64,000 bases of DNA, from contig NZ_PDJU01000002.1 of NCBI RefSeq assembly GCF_004116455.1, positions 310,001 to 374,000 of the forward strand, given 5' to 3'. This DNA is from Arcobacter sp. F155 (GTDB lineage: Bacteria; Campylobacterota; Campylobacteria; Campylobacterales; Arcobacteraceae). Under the pieces are notes generated by a model. That model ran no database searches. It was not told where the DNA came from and was given only the letters and a program-made list of their open reading frames with translations. Of the stretch, positions 25,277 to 33,272 are shown piece after piece (positions within the stretch are counted from its first letter, which is position 1; each line of letters begins with the position of its first letter). The translations under genes and the position numbers were made by a program.

Positions 25277-26130
25277 ACTTCTCCTTTTACTACTTGCGCA
25301 CCTAGCTTTAAAGAAAAACTATCTTTATCTAACTTTGGATAAATAGTTTGCATTATAGAGATTAGCTCTTTTGAGTTTTTTGCTTTTGATACAGCTTTTT
25401 CATATGTTTCAAGATACTTTATAGAAAACTCAATAGCACTTATATCATTTTTACTTCCCTCTTTTGAGTGGGCAGGAATAACAGTTTTTATCTCAAGTTT
25501 CTTCATATCTTTTAAAACTTTTAACCACTGTTCTCTTTCTTTTTTAGTAGAAGTATCTGCCATCCATAAATGCTCTTTATCAGTAATATTAATACCTCCA
25601 AAAATAGCTTTTATACTTGGTACATAAACATAAGACCTTGTTGAGTTAAAATTCATAATTTTTAATTTTTTATCTTCTAACTCTATAAAGTCTTTTTCTA
25701 AAATAGAAGGAATCAATACATATGAAGGAGCATTGTTTTCTAGCTTTGGACCCCAATAGTTTAACTTATCTTGATAAGTCTTTTTTATATGTGCAACAGT
25801 TTGTTTAGTAGCGTATATCTTAGCTTTTGGAAATGCTTTTGTAATAACTTCTAAACCAAAATAATAATCAGGGTCACCATGACTTACATAGATTTTCTTT
25901 AGTTCTCTTTTACTTTTTAAAACTTGTGCTACAACTTTATGTGCATCCGCTTTTGTAAAATGTGCATCTATTAATACAGCCTCTTTTTTCCCTAAAACTA
26001 AAACAGAAGCAAGATTAAATCCATCTTCCCCTGCTCTATGAACTTTATATGTTAGTTCATTTTCTTTTGCTATTAAACTATTTGATATAAATAAAAGCAT
26101 CGAAAAAACTACAAGTAGTCCTCTTTTCAT
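25267..26130 (-). CDS. Exported metallo-beta-lactamase-fold protein with altered metal site
   Basis: 287 residues with a signal peptide (about 1-21), so periplasmic. The fold is recognisable: A-V-L-I-D-A-H-F (51-58) and S-H-G-D-P-D-Y-Y-F-G (83-92). In active MBL hydrolases the latter reads H-x-H-x-D-H; here the second His is D86 and the third Y89, and the later Gly-His and Asp ligands are replaced too (F-N-S-T-R-S-Y, F-G-G-I-N). Only H84, D88 and the late A-H-S histidine remain. It may bind one metal or none. Divergent from a MarR regulator, its probable controller. Confidence 0.8.
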   Translation of the reverse strand: MKRGLLVVFSMLLFISNSLIAKENELTYKVHRAGEDGFNLASVLVLGKKEAVLIDAHFTKADAHKVVAQVLKSKRELKKIYVSHGDPDYYFGLEVITKAFPKAKIYATKQTVAHIKKTYQDKLNYWGPKLENNAPSYVLIPSILEKDFIELEDKKLKIMNFNSTRSYVYVPSIKAIFGGINITDKEHLWMADTSTKKEREQWLKVLKDMKKLEIKTVIPAHSKEGSKNDISAIEFSIKYLETYEKAVSKAKNSKELISIMQTIYPKLDKDSFSLKLGAQVVKGEVKW

Positions 26131-26181
26131 TTGTTTCCTTTTTCTTTTTTTTGAATAATATCATTTTAAAACTTAATTTAC

Positions 26182-26236
26182 TTTACTAGTAAAATACTTT
26201 TAAAATACTTGTATTTAACTAGAGTTTGTATATAAT
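26182..26236 (+). promoter_or_regulatory. MarR operator pair and promoter
   Basis: Two palindromes lie in the 112-bp divergent gap: TTTACTAGTAAA (26182-26193, perfect) and AAATAC-TT-GTATTT (26203-26216). The second overlaps a -35-like TTGTAT (26209-26214) that is 16 bp from a consensus TATAAT (26231-26236). The latter ends only 6 bp before the marR ATG, so the transcript would start at or near the start codon. Placement suits autorepression and control of the divergent MBL-fold gene. Confidence 0.6.
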
Positions 26237-26242
26237 CACCCT

Positions 26243-26731
26243 ATGAAAATAAAAGATTTAGAAAAAGACATTCAAAGAAATAAAGAAAAGTCACCAGAAA
26301 CATATAATGAAATATCAAATGTAACTATTCCTTTTTATATGTTTTACAACAAAATGTTTGGTGGTGTAACAAAACTAGAAGAAGATAAATATCAAATAAC
26401 TCATAGTGAACTAGATGTATTATCATGTTTAAGAATGAGTGAAAATGATGAACATATTCTTTCACCTACAAAACTATACGAAAGACTTCTTTTTACTGGT
26501 GGAGCAATAACAAAGGTTCTAAAAAAGTTAGAAAAGAAAAACTATATTATTAGACTTGAAAATGAGTTTGATAAAAGAAGTAAATTAGTACAACTAACCT
26601 CTTTAGGAAAAGAGACTCACGACAAAGTTATGAAAGATGTTTTAAACTTTGAAGAAGAGTGTTTTTCTGAACTAAATAAAGAAGAGTTAGAGCTTTTTAG
26701 AAGCTTACTTTTAAAGCTTCTAAAAAAATAA
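26243..26731 (+). CDS. MarR-family transcriptional regulator
   Basis: A 162-residue winged-helix regulator: the recognition region S-P-T-K-L-Y-E-R-L-L-F-T-G-G-A-I-T-K-V (about 76-94) is followed by the wing with D-K-R-S-K-L-V-Q-L-T (about 113-122). No Shine-Dalgarno precedes the ATG at 26243; a TATAAT hexamer ends 6 bp upstream, suggesting a leaderless message. Members usually respond to phenolics or oxidants. The likely regulon is itself plus the divergent MBL-fold protein gene, possibly also the convergent MFS operon downstream. Confidence 0.9.
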   Translation: MKIKDLEKDIQRNKEKSPETYNEISNVTIPFYMFYNKMFGGVTKLEEDKYQITHSELDVLSCLRMSENDEHILSPTKLYERLLFTGGAITKVLKKLEKKNYIIRLENEFDKRSKLVQLTSLGKETHDKVMKDVLNFEEECFSELNKEELELFRSLLLKLLKK

Positions 26732-26738
26732 GCTCTTT

Positions 26739-27908
26739 TTATCTTTGTTTTAAAGTAGTTTCCACACCTTGGTCGGGATGCCTTGGTATCAAAAATGATA
26801 AAGAAAAAGATAGTAAAGCAATACTTGCACCAATAATAAATACTAAAGAAGTAGAATAAAGCCAAACTAATCCTAAAAGAGCAGGTAAAAATACTGCTGC
26901 AATGTGATTTATAGTAAATGACACAGCACTTGCACTTGCGATATCTTTTGGGTCAGCAATTTTTTGAAAATATGTTTTAAGAGCAATTGCCATAGAAAAC
27001 AGAATATGATCAATTATAAAAAGAAAATATGCCACATAAAGATTTTCAACAAAAGCATATGAAACAAATACAAGCATAAGTCCAATATACTCAAATCTTA
27101 GAGTATTTCTCTCCCCAAATTTAACAATAAATTTTCCTATTTTTGGAGCAAAATACATATTTAAAACAGAGTTTATAAATAAAAGTGCAACCATATTATG
27201 AACATCTACACCAAACTTTTCTACAAGTAAAAATCCTGCAAATACAATAAAGATTTGTCTTCTAGCTCCTGCAAAGAAAGTTAGAACATAAAAAAGCCAA
27301 TACTCTTTTTTAAGTGTGATTTTCTTTTCTTGAACTACATCATCTTTAAAATGTTCAAATGCCATCCAAGAGATAATACCAACAACTAAAGTTACTCCAC
27401 CAAAAAAGGCATAAACATATTTATACTCTACAGAATAAAACTTCATCATCACATAAATAAGTACAAAAACTACAAGTGAAGTAAAAGATTTAGCCGCAGT
27501 TATCTTTCCTAAAATAATAGGTGCTTTCTCTTTACTTAGCCATTGCAAGGCTAATGACTGATTTAAAGTTTCAAGATAATGAAAACCTATAGACATAATT
27601 ACTGTTGTAATATAAAGCCCAAGTGCAGAAGGATAAAACCCAGTTAATAAAACCCCAACACCAAGCATCATCATAGAGATATATGCAAGTCTTTGTTGAG
27701 CTACAAATATTATCACTAATACAACTGTAAAAGCTAAAAATCCAGGTATCTCTCTTAAACTTTGTAAAATCCCTATTTGGCTTCCATCAAATGAAGCTGC
27801 TTCAATAACAAAGTTATTAAGCAGGCTCATCCATGCAGAAAAAGAGAAAACCATAGATATAGACATAATGTATAGCAAAGCTACACGTGATTTAAATATC
27901 TTTCCCAT
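26739..27908 (-). CDS. MFS transporter
   Basis: A 389-residue polytopic protein with about 12 hydrophobic helices, typical of the major facilitator superfamily. No substrate-specific signature is recognised. Its ATG (27906-27908) directly abuts the lrgB stop codon (TAG-ATG), so translation is coupled to lrgB and it is the last gene of the tauE-lrgA-lrgB-MFS operon. Confidence 0.8.
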   Translation of the reverse strand: MGKIFKSRVALLYIMSISMVFSFSAWMSLLNNFVIEAASFDGSQIGILQSLREIPGFLAFTVVLVIIFVAQQRLAYISMMMLGVGVLLTGFYPSALGLYITTVIMSIGFHYLETLNQSLALQWLSKEKAPIILGKITAAKSFTSLVVFVLIYVMMKFYSVEYKYVYAFFGGVTLVVGIISWMAFEHFKDDVVQEKKITLKKEYWLFYVLTFFAGARRQIFIVFAGFLLVEKFGVDVHNMVALLFINSVLNMYFAPKIGKFIVKFGERNTLRFEYIGLMLVFVSYAFVENLYVAYFLFIIDHILFSMAIALKTYFQKIADPKDIASASAVSFTINHIAAVFLPALLGLVWLYSTSLVFIIGASIALLSFSLSFLIPRHPDQGVETTLKQR

Positions 27909-28622
27909 CTATTTAAAAAGTTGTACAACTAAAGGAAGAAAAACTGCTGTTAATATTCCTGTTAGTCCCATAGCTAAAGCCCCAAAGGCTGCTGCTTTTT
28001 CAGAGATTTCAATAGCTCTTGCAGTTCCTATACCATGAGAAACTACTCCAAGGGCAAAACCTTTTGAAGTATCATGTTTGATTTTTAAAAGTTTAAAAAT
28101 AGCTGTTCCTAAAAGTGCCCCAATAATTCCAGTAATAATCACAAAACCAACTGCTAAAGAAGGTATTGCACCAATTTGCTCAGATGTAATAATTGCAATT
28201 GGAGCTGTGATTGATTTTGTAGTCATTGACAACATCGTTGGAAGTTGCGCATCTAAAGCCCACAATAAAGCAATTGCAATTGCAATAGTAAATGTCCCTG
28301 CTACAACTAGTGTAATAAATATTGGGAAAAATAGCGACTTAATATGCTTTAAATTCTTATATAAAGGAAGTGCTAATGCAACCGTTGCAGGACCTAAAAA
28401 GAAGTGAATAATCTCAACTCCTTTAAAATACTCTTCATAAGAAACCCCTGTGGTAATAAGGGCTGTCATAATAATTAAATATGTGATAATAATTGGCTGT
28501 AAAAGTGTGTGTTTATCAAACTTTTCATAAACAATAATTCCAATTTTGAATGAACCTAAAGTTAATAACAACCATACAAGAGGAGTGTTTGTAACGTACT
28601 GTATAAGTGCATCTATATTCAT
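27909..28622 (-). CDS. lrgB: LrgB/CidB family membrane protein
   Basis: A 237-residue protein with about seven membrane helices. The G-F-A-L-G-V-V-S-H-G-I-G-T-A-R-A region (about 188-203) and P-L-Y-K-N-L match the LrgB family. LrgAB/CidAB complexes have been linked to murein hydrolase control in Staphylococcus and to pyruvate or small-carboxylate transport in Bacillus. It overlaps lrgA by 4 bp. The function here probably concerns carboxylate export or uptake. Confidence 0.9.
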   Translation of the reverse strand: MNIDALIQYVTNTPLVWLLLTLGSFKIGIIVYEKFDKHTLLQPIIITYLIIMTALITTGVSYEEYFKGVEIIHFFLGPATVALALPLYKNLKHIKSLFFPIFITLVVAGTFTIAIAIALLWALDAQLPTMLSMTTKSITAPIAIITSEQIGAIPSLAVGFVIITGIIGALLGTAIFKLLKIKHDTSKGFALGVVSHGIGTARAIEISEKAAAFGALAMGLTGILTAVFLPLVVQLFK

Positions 28623-28969
28623 TTTTTATTCTCCTGTCTGATTGTTAAGTAATCCATTAATTTAGCACAAAAACCTAATGCAATAATTGTTCCTACAAAT
28701 AGTGAAACTGTAATAGCCCAAAACTCTTTTGAGATAATATCAACTTGCGTAATAATTCCCATCGCAGCAGGAATAAATAACATAGGTAAATATCTTAAAT
28801 GAATTGAAACTGCATTGTCAAGGCTTGGAAAACTAGCCTTTCTAATGATTAAGAAAATAAGTAATAAAACCATACCAATAACTGGTCCTGGTACTAATAA
28901 ATCAAAAAGTTTAGCAATACATTCACCTATAAATTGAAAAAATAATAGTGTAATAATTCCTTTTAACAT
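28619..28969 (-). CDS. lrgA: LrgA/CidA family holin-like protein
   Basis: A 116-residue protein with four membrane helices, the small partner of LrgB. F-Q-F-I-G-E (about 11-16) and the V-P-G-P-V-I-G-M motif (about 26-33) are diagnostic. It sits 11 bp after the TauE/SafE gene and overlaps lrgB (ATGA), so the three are one transcription unit. Confidence 0.9.
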   Translation of the reverse strand: MLKGIITLLFFQFIGECIAKLFDLLVPGPVIGMVLLLIFLIIRKASFPSLDNAVSIHLRYLPMLFIPAAMGIITQVDIISKEFWAITVSLFVGTIIALGFCAKLMDYLTIRQENKK

Positions 28970-28980
28970 GTGTCCTCTTT

Positions 28981-29697
28981 TTACATAAATACAAAAATAA
29001 CAAGCTTGATAGCCATAAGTGATAAGATAATTTTTAATGCTAACATAAATTTTTTACCATCTATTTTATCTCTTAGTTTTGTTCCTGCATAACTTCCAGC
29101 AACTGCTCCTATAATCATGGCAACTAAGATACCAATATAATCAAAAAATATAAACCCGAAAATCATAAAAGCAAAAACTTTAAGCAAGTGAGTAATACTC
29201 ATCAAAGCAGCAGCAGTAGCTACAACTGTGTGTTTGTCATTGTAATCTTTAACTAAAAGTGTAGTTGCAAGTGGTCCAGTAGCACCAACAACAATAGAAA
29301 AACCACTTTGAATAAAACCAATTAAATAATAACTTTCAAATTTTTTGATTTTCTCATTAAACTTTTGACTCCATAGGGAAAGCAAAATATAAATTCCTAT
29401 AAAAAGAGGAATGTATGTTAATGAAACAAAATACAAAATAACAGCAAAAAAAGATACACCAGCAAGTGAACCAATCAAAAACTTAGGTATAACTTCTACT
29501 TTTACATCTTTATATCCAAAAACTGCACGACTTAAGTTACTACTTAATTGTGTCAAACCATGAACAGGAACTAAAGCATTTATGGGTAAAAAAGAAGGAA
29601 GAATAGCGATCAAAATCATTCCTCCACCAAGACCAACAACCCCTGCAATAGTAGATGTAAAAAAGGTAATAATTCCCAGCAAAATCTCTTGTGACAT
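28981..29697 (-). CDS. TauE/SafE family sulfite/anion exporter
   Basis: A 238-residue membrane protein with about seven to eight helices and the two-fold repeat of the TauE/SafE family: G-V-V-G-L-G-G-G-M (about 19-27) and F-S-I-V-V-G-A-T-G-P-L (about 132-142). Members export sulfite, sulfoacetate or other small organosulfur anions. It is first in the operon with lrgA, lrgB and an MFS gene, which together look like a small-anion or carboxylate efflux set. Confidence 0.9.
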   Translation of the reverse strand: MSQEILLGIITFFTSTIAGVVGLGGGMILIAILPSFLPINALVPVHGLTQLSSNLSRAVFGYKDVKVEVIPKFLIGSLAGVSFFAVILYFVSLTYIPLFIGIYILLSLWSQKFNEKIKKFESYYLIGFIQSGFSIVVGATGPLATTLLVKDYNDKHTVVATAAALMSITHLLKVFAFMIFGFIFFDYIGILVAMIIGAVAGSYAGTKLRDKIDGKKFMLALKIILSLMAIKLVIFVFM

Positions 29698-29772
29698 CTC
29701 TAATATCTTTATAAATAATTTTTAGTAAAATACCACACTCAAACTTAAAATTAAAGGTAAAATAATTTGGAA

Positions 29773-30024
29773 ATGGATATATATCAGTTTATAGGATTTG
29801 TAGGAATGCTCTTTGTTGTATTGGCATATTTTTTACTACAAACTAATAAATATACTATAAGTTCTCTACCTTATCAGGTTTTAAACCTAGTTGGTGCAAT
29901 ATTGTTATTCATATCATTATGTGTGCATTTTAACTTAGGTTCATTTATTATTGAAGTATTTTGGATACTAATCACGCTTTATGGTATGGCTAAAAACTTA
30001 AAAAGGAAAAAAAGTGAAGCTTAG
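29773..30024 (+). CDS. CBU_0592-like small membrane protein
   Basis: 83 residues with three hydrophobic helices (about 5-23, 31-50 and 54-73) and a basic tail, resembling the CBU_0592 family of unknown function. The ATG at 29773 is used; an in-frame TTG six bases earlier is the only alternative. It overlaps the following secreted-protein gene by 11 bp. Confidence 0.7.
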   Translation: MDIYQFIGFVGMLFVVLAYFLLQTNKYTISSLPYQVLNLVGAILLFISLCVHFNLGSFIIEVFWILITLYGMAKNLKRKKSEA

Positions 30025-30244
30025 TATTTTTGTAGCACTTCTTTGTACATCACTGTTTGCAAACAATTACTACAACCAAGAAAAAGGTAAAATCGATATG
30101 CATGGCGGAAAAGGTGATAAACTACTTGGAAACTCATCACACTTTTCAAATCAAAAAGGTCTTAACTCTTTACAAGACTTAACAATAAAAAAACCTAAAG
30201 AACCTTCTAAACCAAAACAACCAACTATCAAAATAGAAAAATAA
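30014..30244 (+). CDS. Small exported protein, GTG start
   Basis: 76 residues: a signal peptide (M-K-L-S-I-F-V-A-L-L-C-T-S-L-F-A, cleavage near 16), then a polar segment with M-H-G-G-K-G-D-K-L-L-G and a Lys/Pro-rich C-terminus. It starts with GTG at 30014 inside the end of the upstream gene, preceded by AAAAGG. Unrecognised; possibly a periplasmic accessory of the upstream membrane protein. Confidence 0.6.
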   Translation: MKLSIFVALLCTSLFANNYYNQEKGKIDMHGGKGDKLLGNSSHFSNQKGLNSLQDLTIKKPKEPSKPKQPTIKIEK

Positions 30245-30259
30245 TTTTTTTAAAAGTTC

Positions 30260-30311
30260 TTGACAAGATTGAAAAATCTTGTTAATATTTCAACAGACCA
30301 ACTGGTCGGTT
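30260..30311 (+). promoter_or_regulatory. Consensus promoter with TetR operator
   Basis: TTGACA (30260-30265), 17 bp, TAATAT (30283-30288) is a near-perfect sigma70 promoter. Just downstream, AACaGACCA-AC-TGGTCgGTT (30292-30311) is a near-perfect palindrome of TetR/AcrR type covering the expected start site. A second inverted repeat, ACAAGATT/AATCTTGT (30263-30270 and 30275-30282), fills the spacer. The tetR gene is second in the operon it controls. Confidence 0.75.
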
Positions 30312-30332
30312 TTATTTTAAAAGGAAAAAATC

Positions 30333-30986
30333 ATGTCTAGATTATTAGATGAAATCAAAAAATACCAAGAAGCTTTTAAAGAGAAAGTTCCAGAAGATAT
30401 TCAAAAAATTATGTTAGATGCAACGGAAGAGTTAAAAAGATTAAGTCTTTCAAAAGATGCACTAAAAGTAAGTGACAAAGCAATCAACTTTGAACTACCA
30501 AATGCAGTTAATAAACATGTTTCACTAAAAAAAGCTTTAGAAAACAATGAGTTTGTAGTAATAAACTTCTACAGAGGTCAATGGTGCCCTTATTGTAATT
30601 TAGAACTAAAAGCTTTACAAACTATCAATGAAGAACTTGCAAAATTAAATACAAAAATCATAGCTATTTCTCCACAAACTCCTGATTCATCTCTTTCAAC
30701 AAAAGAGAAAAATGAGTTAGCATTTGAGGTTTTAAGTGATAAAGAAAACAAGGTTGCAAAAGAGTATGGACTAGTATTTTCTCTTGCTGAAGAATTAAGA
30801 CCTATCTATAAAAGTTTTGGAATAGATATTGAAAGTTCAAATAAAGAGGACTCATACGAACTGCCGATGCCAGCAACATATATCATAAATAAAAACCAAG
30901 AAATAATCTACAGTTTCATAGATGAAGATTATACTAAACGAAGCGAACCTCAAACAATATTGGATATAATACAGAAAAATTCATAA
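30333..30986 (+). CDS. Peroxiredoxin-like AhpC/TSA protein
   Basis: 217 residues with a thioredoxin fold: V-I-N-F-Y-R-G-Q-W-C-P-Y-C (about 77-89) carries a C-P-Y-C pair, with the first cysteine as expected peroxidatic or redox-active residue. An N-terminal helical extension of ~45 residues precedes it. It likely reduces peroxides. First gene of the TetR-regulated operon, 9 bp before tetR. The CXXC arrangement differs from classical T-x-x-C peroxiredoxins and marks the peroxiredoxin-like branch. Confidence 0.85.
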   Translation: MSRLLDEIKKYQEAFKEKVPEDIQKIMLDATEELKRLSLSKDALKVSDKAINFELPNAVNKHVSLKKALENNEFVVINFYRGQWCPYCNLELKALQTINEELAKLNTKIIAISPQTPDSSLSTKEKNELAFEVLSDKENKVAKEYGLVFSLAEELRPIYKSFGIDIESSNKEDSYELPMPATYIINKNQEIIYSFIDEDYTKRSEPQTILDIIQKNS

Positions 30987-30994
30987 GAGGTTTA

Positions 30995-31567
30995 ATGAGT
31001 ACGGTAAGAGAGAAATTGATAGAAGCTACCTTTGAAGAAGTCTTTACAAAAGGCTACAACGGAGCTTCACTAGCAAATATTTTAAATCGTGCAGAAGTAA
31101 AAAAAGGAGCTATGTACCACTACTTCTCTTCAAAAAAAGAGATGGTACTTGCTATGATAAAAGAGCAACAACAAACAAGAATAGAAAGAAAATGGAAACC
31201 ACTAATAGATGAAAAAGAGGATACTATCTCTGTCTTAACATCTATTTTGTTAGATACTAAAAGTTGGGATTTAACAAATGGTTGTGCCTTTGGAAACTTG
31301 ATGCAAGAGTCTTTTGACCAAGATGAAGACTTCGCTTTAGTTTTAGAAGAAATACTTCAAAACTGGAAAAATCTATTTATAGATGCACTTAATAAAGCAC
31401 TTAAAAACAATCAATTAAAAGAAAATACAAATATACAACAGTGCGCTACTTTTATAATAGCTACTTTAGAAGGAGCTATTCTTCTTAGCAAAAAATCAAA
31501 AGATTCACAAAACTATGAAGACTGCATGTCTCAACTAACTATCTTTTTAAACTCTCTTAAAAAATAA
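30995..31567 (+). CDS. TetR/AcrR-family repressor
   Basis: 190 residues: N-terminal helix-turn-helix (A-S-L-A-N-I-L-N-R-A-E-V-K-K-G-A-M-Y-H-Y-F, about 25-45) and a ligand-binding C-terminal domain of the type found in electrophile or peroxide sensors. Located between the peroxiredoxin and exonuclease genes, downstream of the palindromic operator at 30292-30311, which it very probably binds. Confidence 0.92.
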   Translation: MSTVREKLIEATFEEVFTKGYNGASLANILNRAEVKKGAMYHYFSSKKEMVLAMIKEQQQTRIERKWKPLIDEKEDTISVLTSILLDTKSWDLTNGCAFGNLMQESFDQDEDFALVLEEILQNWKNLFIDALNKALKNNQLKENTNIQQCATFIIATLEGAILLSKKSKDSQNYEDCMSQLTIFLNSLKK

Positions 31568-31576
31568 AGGAACTAT

Positions 31577-32368
31577 ATGTCGAAACAAAATTATAAATTT
31601 ATTTCATGGAACGTAAATGGTGTTAGAGCAGTTGATAAAAAAGAAGCACTTAAATGGGTAGATGATGCAAGTATTGATATTCTTGGATTACAAGAAACAA
31701 AAGCACAAGCAGAGCAAATCCCAGAAACTATTTTTGATAAAAACTATAAAAATCTTCATGTATCAAGTTCAGCTATAAAAGGAAGAAGTGGTGTTGCACT
31801 TTTTACTGATTTAGAGCCACACTTTACTTGTAACTGCCCGACTGTTGATATACTTGATGAAGGAAGAATCAACGAAGCTCACTTTAAACTTGGGGATAAA
31901 GAGATTGCTTACTTTAATGTATACTTCCCAAATGGACAATCAAAAGAAGAAAGACTTACATATAAAATGGAGTTTTACGATAGATTTTTGGAGCATTGTG
32001 AAAACCTAAAAAAAGAAGGAAAATCTATCATCGTATGTGGTGATGTAAATACTGCTCATAGAGAAATCGACCTAGCAAGACCAAAAGCAAATGAAAAGAC
32101 TTCTGGATTCTTACCTATGGAGAGAGAATGGATTGATAAGTTTTTAGCCCATGGTTATATTGATACTTTTAGACATATAAATGGTGATATGAAAGATTCA
32201 TATAGCTGGTGGAGTTATAGAGCAAATGCAAGAGCAAATAATGTTGGCTGGAGAATTGATTATTTCTATGTAAGTGAAGACTTAAAAGATAGTATCAAAA
32301 ATGCCTATATTATGGCAGAAGTAATGGGAAGTGACCATTGCCCTGTTGCTTTAGAGATAGAACTGTAA
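31577..32368 (+). CDS. xth: Exodeoxyribonuclease III
   Basis: A 263-residue AP endonuclease and 3'-5' exonuclease of base-excision repair. Active-site motifs: W-N-V-N-G (12-16), L-Q-E-T-K (about 38-42), V-C-G-D-V-N-T-A-H (about 152-160) and G-S-D-H-C-P-V (about 251-257) with the general-base histidine. Normal length. Third gene of the TetR operon, 9 bp after tetR, coupling oxidative DNA repair to peroxide reduction. Confidence 0.95.
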   Translation: MSKQNYKFISWNVNGVRAVDKKEALKWVDDASIDILGLQETKAQAEQIPETIFDKNYKNLHVSSSAIKGRSGVALFTDLEPHFTCNCPTVDILDEGRINEAHFKLGDKEIAYFNVYFPNGQSKEERLTYKMEFYDRFLEHCENLKKEGKSIIVCGDVNTAHREIDLARPKANEKTSGFLPMEREWIDKFLAHGYIDTFRHINGDMKDSYSWWSYRANARANNVGWRIDYFYVSEDLKDSIKNAYIMAEVMGSDHCPVALEIEL

Positions 32369-32377
32369 GGATACAAA

Positions 32378-33067
32378 ATGGAAGACTTAGACTTTCTAAA
32401 AAAAGAAACTTTTTCACCTGAAGAATATAAAAAGATGGTAAAAGTCTTCCAAGAAAATGACAACCCTACTGGCTGGTTTGATAAAATCTACCAAAGTGCA
32501 AATGGCGACTATAAAGAAGTTTTTTGGGCTGATTTAGAACCAAGCCCTTACTTAATCTCTTGGTTAAAAGAACAAAAAATCACAAAAGAAAATAAAACAG
32601 CTATTGTAATTGGTTGTGGAGTTGGAGATGATGCAGAAGCTTTAAGCTCTTTTGGTTTTGAAGTTACTGCTTTTGATATCTCCCCTACTGCAATAAATTT
32701 ATGCAAAAAAAGATTTCCTAAATCTAAAGTATCTTATATAGTTGCTGACCTTTTTGATTATCCAAAAGATTGGTTTGAAAGTTTTGATGTAGTTTATGAG
32801 TGTAACACTATTCAAGTATTGCCTGACCAATATAGAAAAAAAGCAAGAAAAGCTATGAGTTCTCTTTTAGCAAAAGATGGATATATCTTAGTATCATGTA
32901 GAAGTAGAGAAGAAGGAACTATGTTAGATGTAATTCCTCTTCCCTTATCAAAATCAGAAATGGACGAATTTGTCACTCTTGATAAGCTTACTGAAGTAAG
33001 CTTTTTAGCCTATGATGATACGCAGGAACCTCCTGTACCTCACTTTTTTGGGATATATAAAAAATAA
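32378..33067 (+). CDS. SAM-dependent methyltransferase (TPMT-like)
   Basis: 229 residues with a class I methyltransferase fold: V-I-G-C-G-V-G-D-D-A-E-A-L (about 86-98) binds SAM, followed by V-T-A-F-D-I-S-P-T-A-I (about 106-116). The overall pattern resembles thiopurine methyltransferase-type enzymes. Substrate unknown, possibly a thiol, selenium or halide compound. Last gene of the TetR operon, 9 bp after xth. Confidence 0.82.
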   Translation: MEDLDFLKKETFSPEEYKKMVKVFQENDNPTGWFDKIYQSANGDYKEVFWADLEPSPYLISWLKEQKITKENKTAIVIGCGVGDDAEALSSFGFEVTAFDISPTAINLCKKRFPKSKVSYIVADLFDYPKDWFESFDVVYECNTIQVLPDQYRKKARKAMSSLLAKDGYILVSCRSREEGTMLDVIPLPLSKSEMDEFVTLDKLTEVSFLAYDDTQEPPVPHFFGIYKK

Positions 33068-33272
33068 TAATACCCTAAAATAAAATTCTTCCTATTTCAA
33101 GAAATAACCCGCTAATAAAATATAAATAAATTCATTATAAAAATATCATTACAAATTACTTAACTTAATAAAAGATTAATTTTATTCAATAATAAAGATA
33201 TTTTATTTATTTTAATTTTCAATTAATAAAAATTATCCTATGATTTTATTTATCTACTAAAAGGAGAGAATA

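Noticed and set aside
33068-33272. Possible PerR/Fur box before the cytochrome c peroxidase gene
   Set aside because: The gap is so AT-rich that TAATAAAAATTA-like words arise by chance; no convincing symmetric box.
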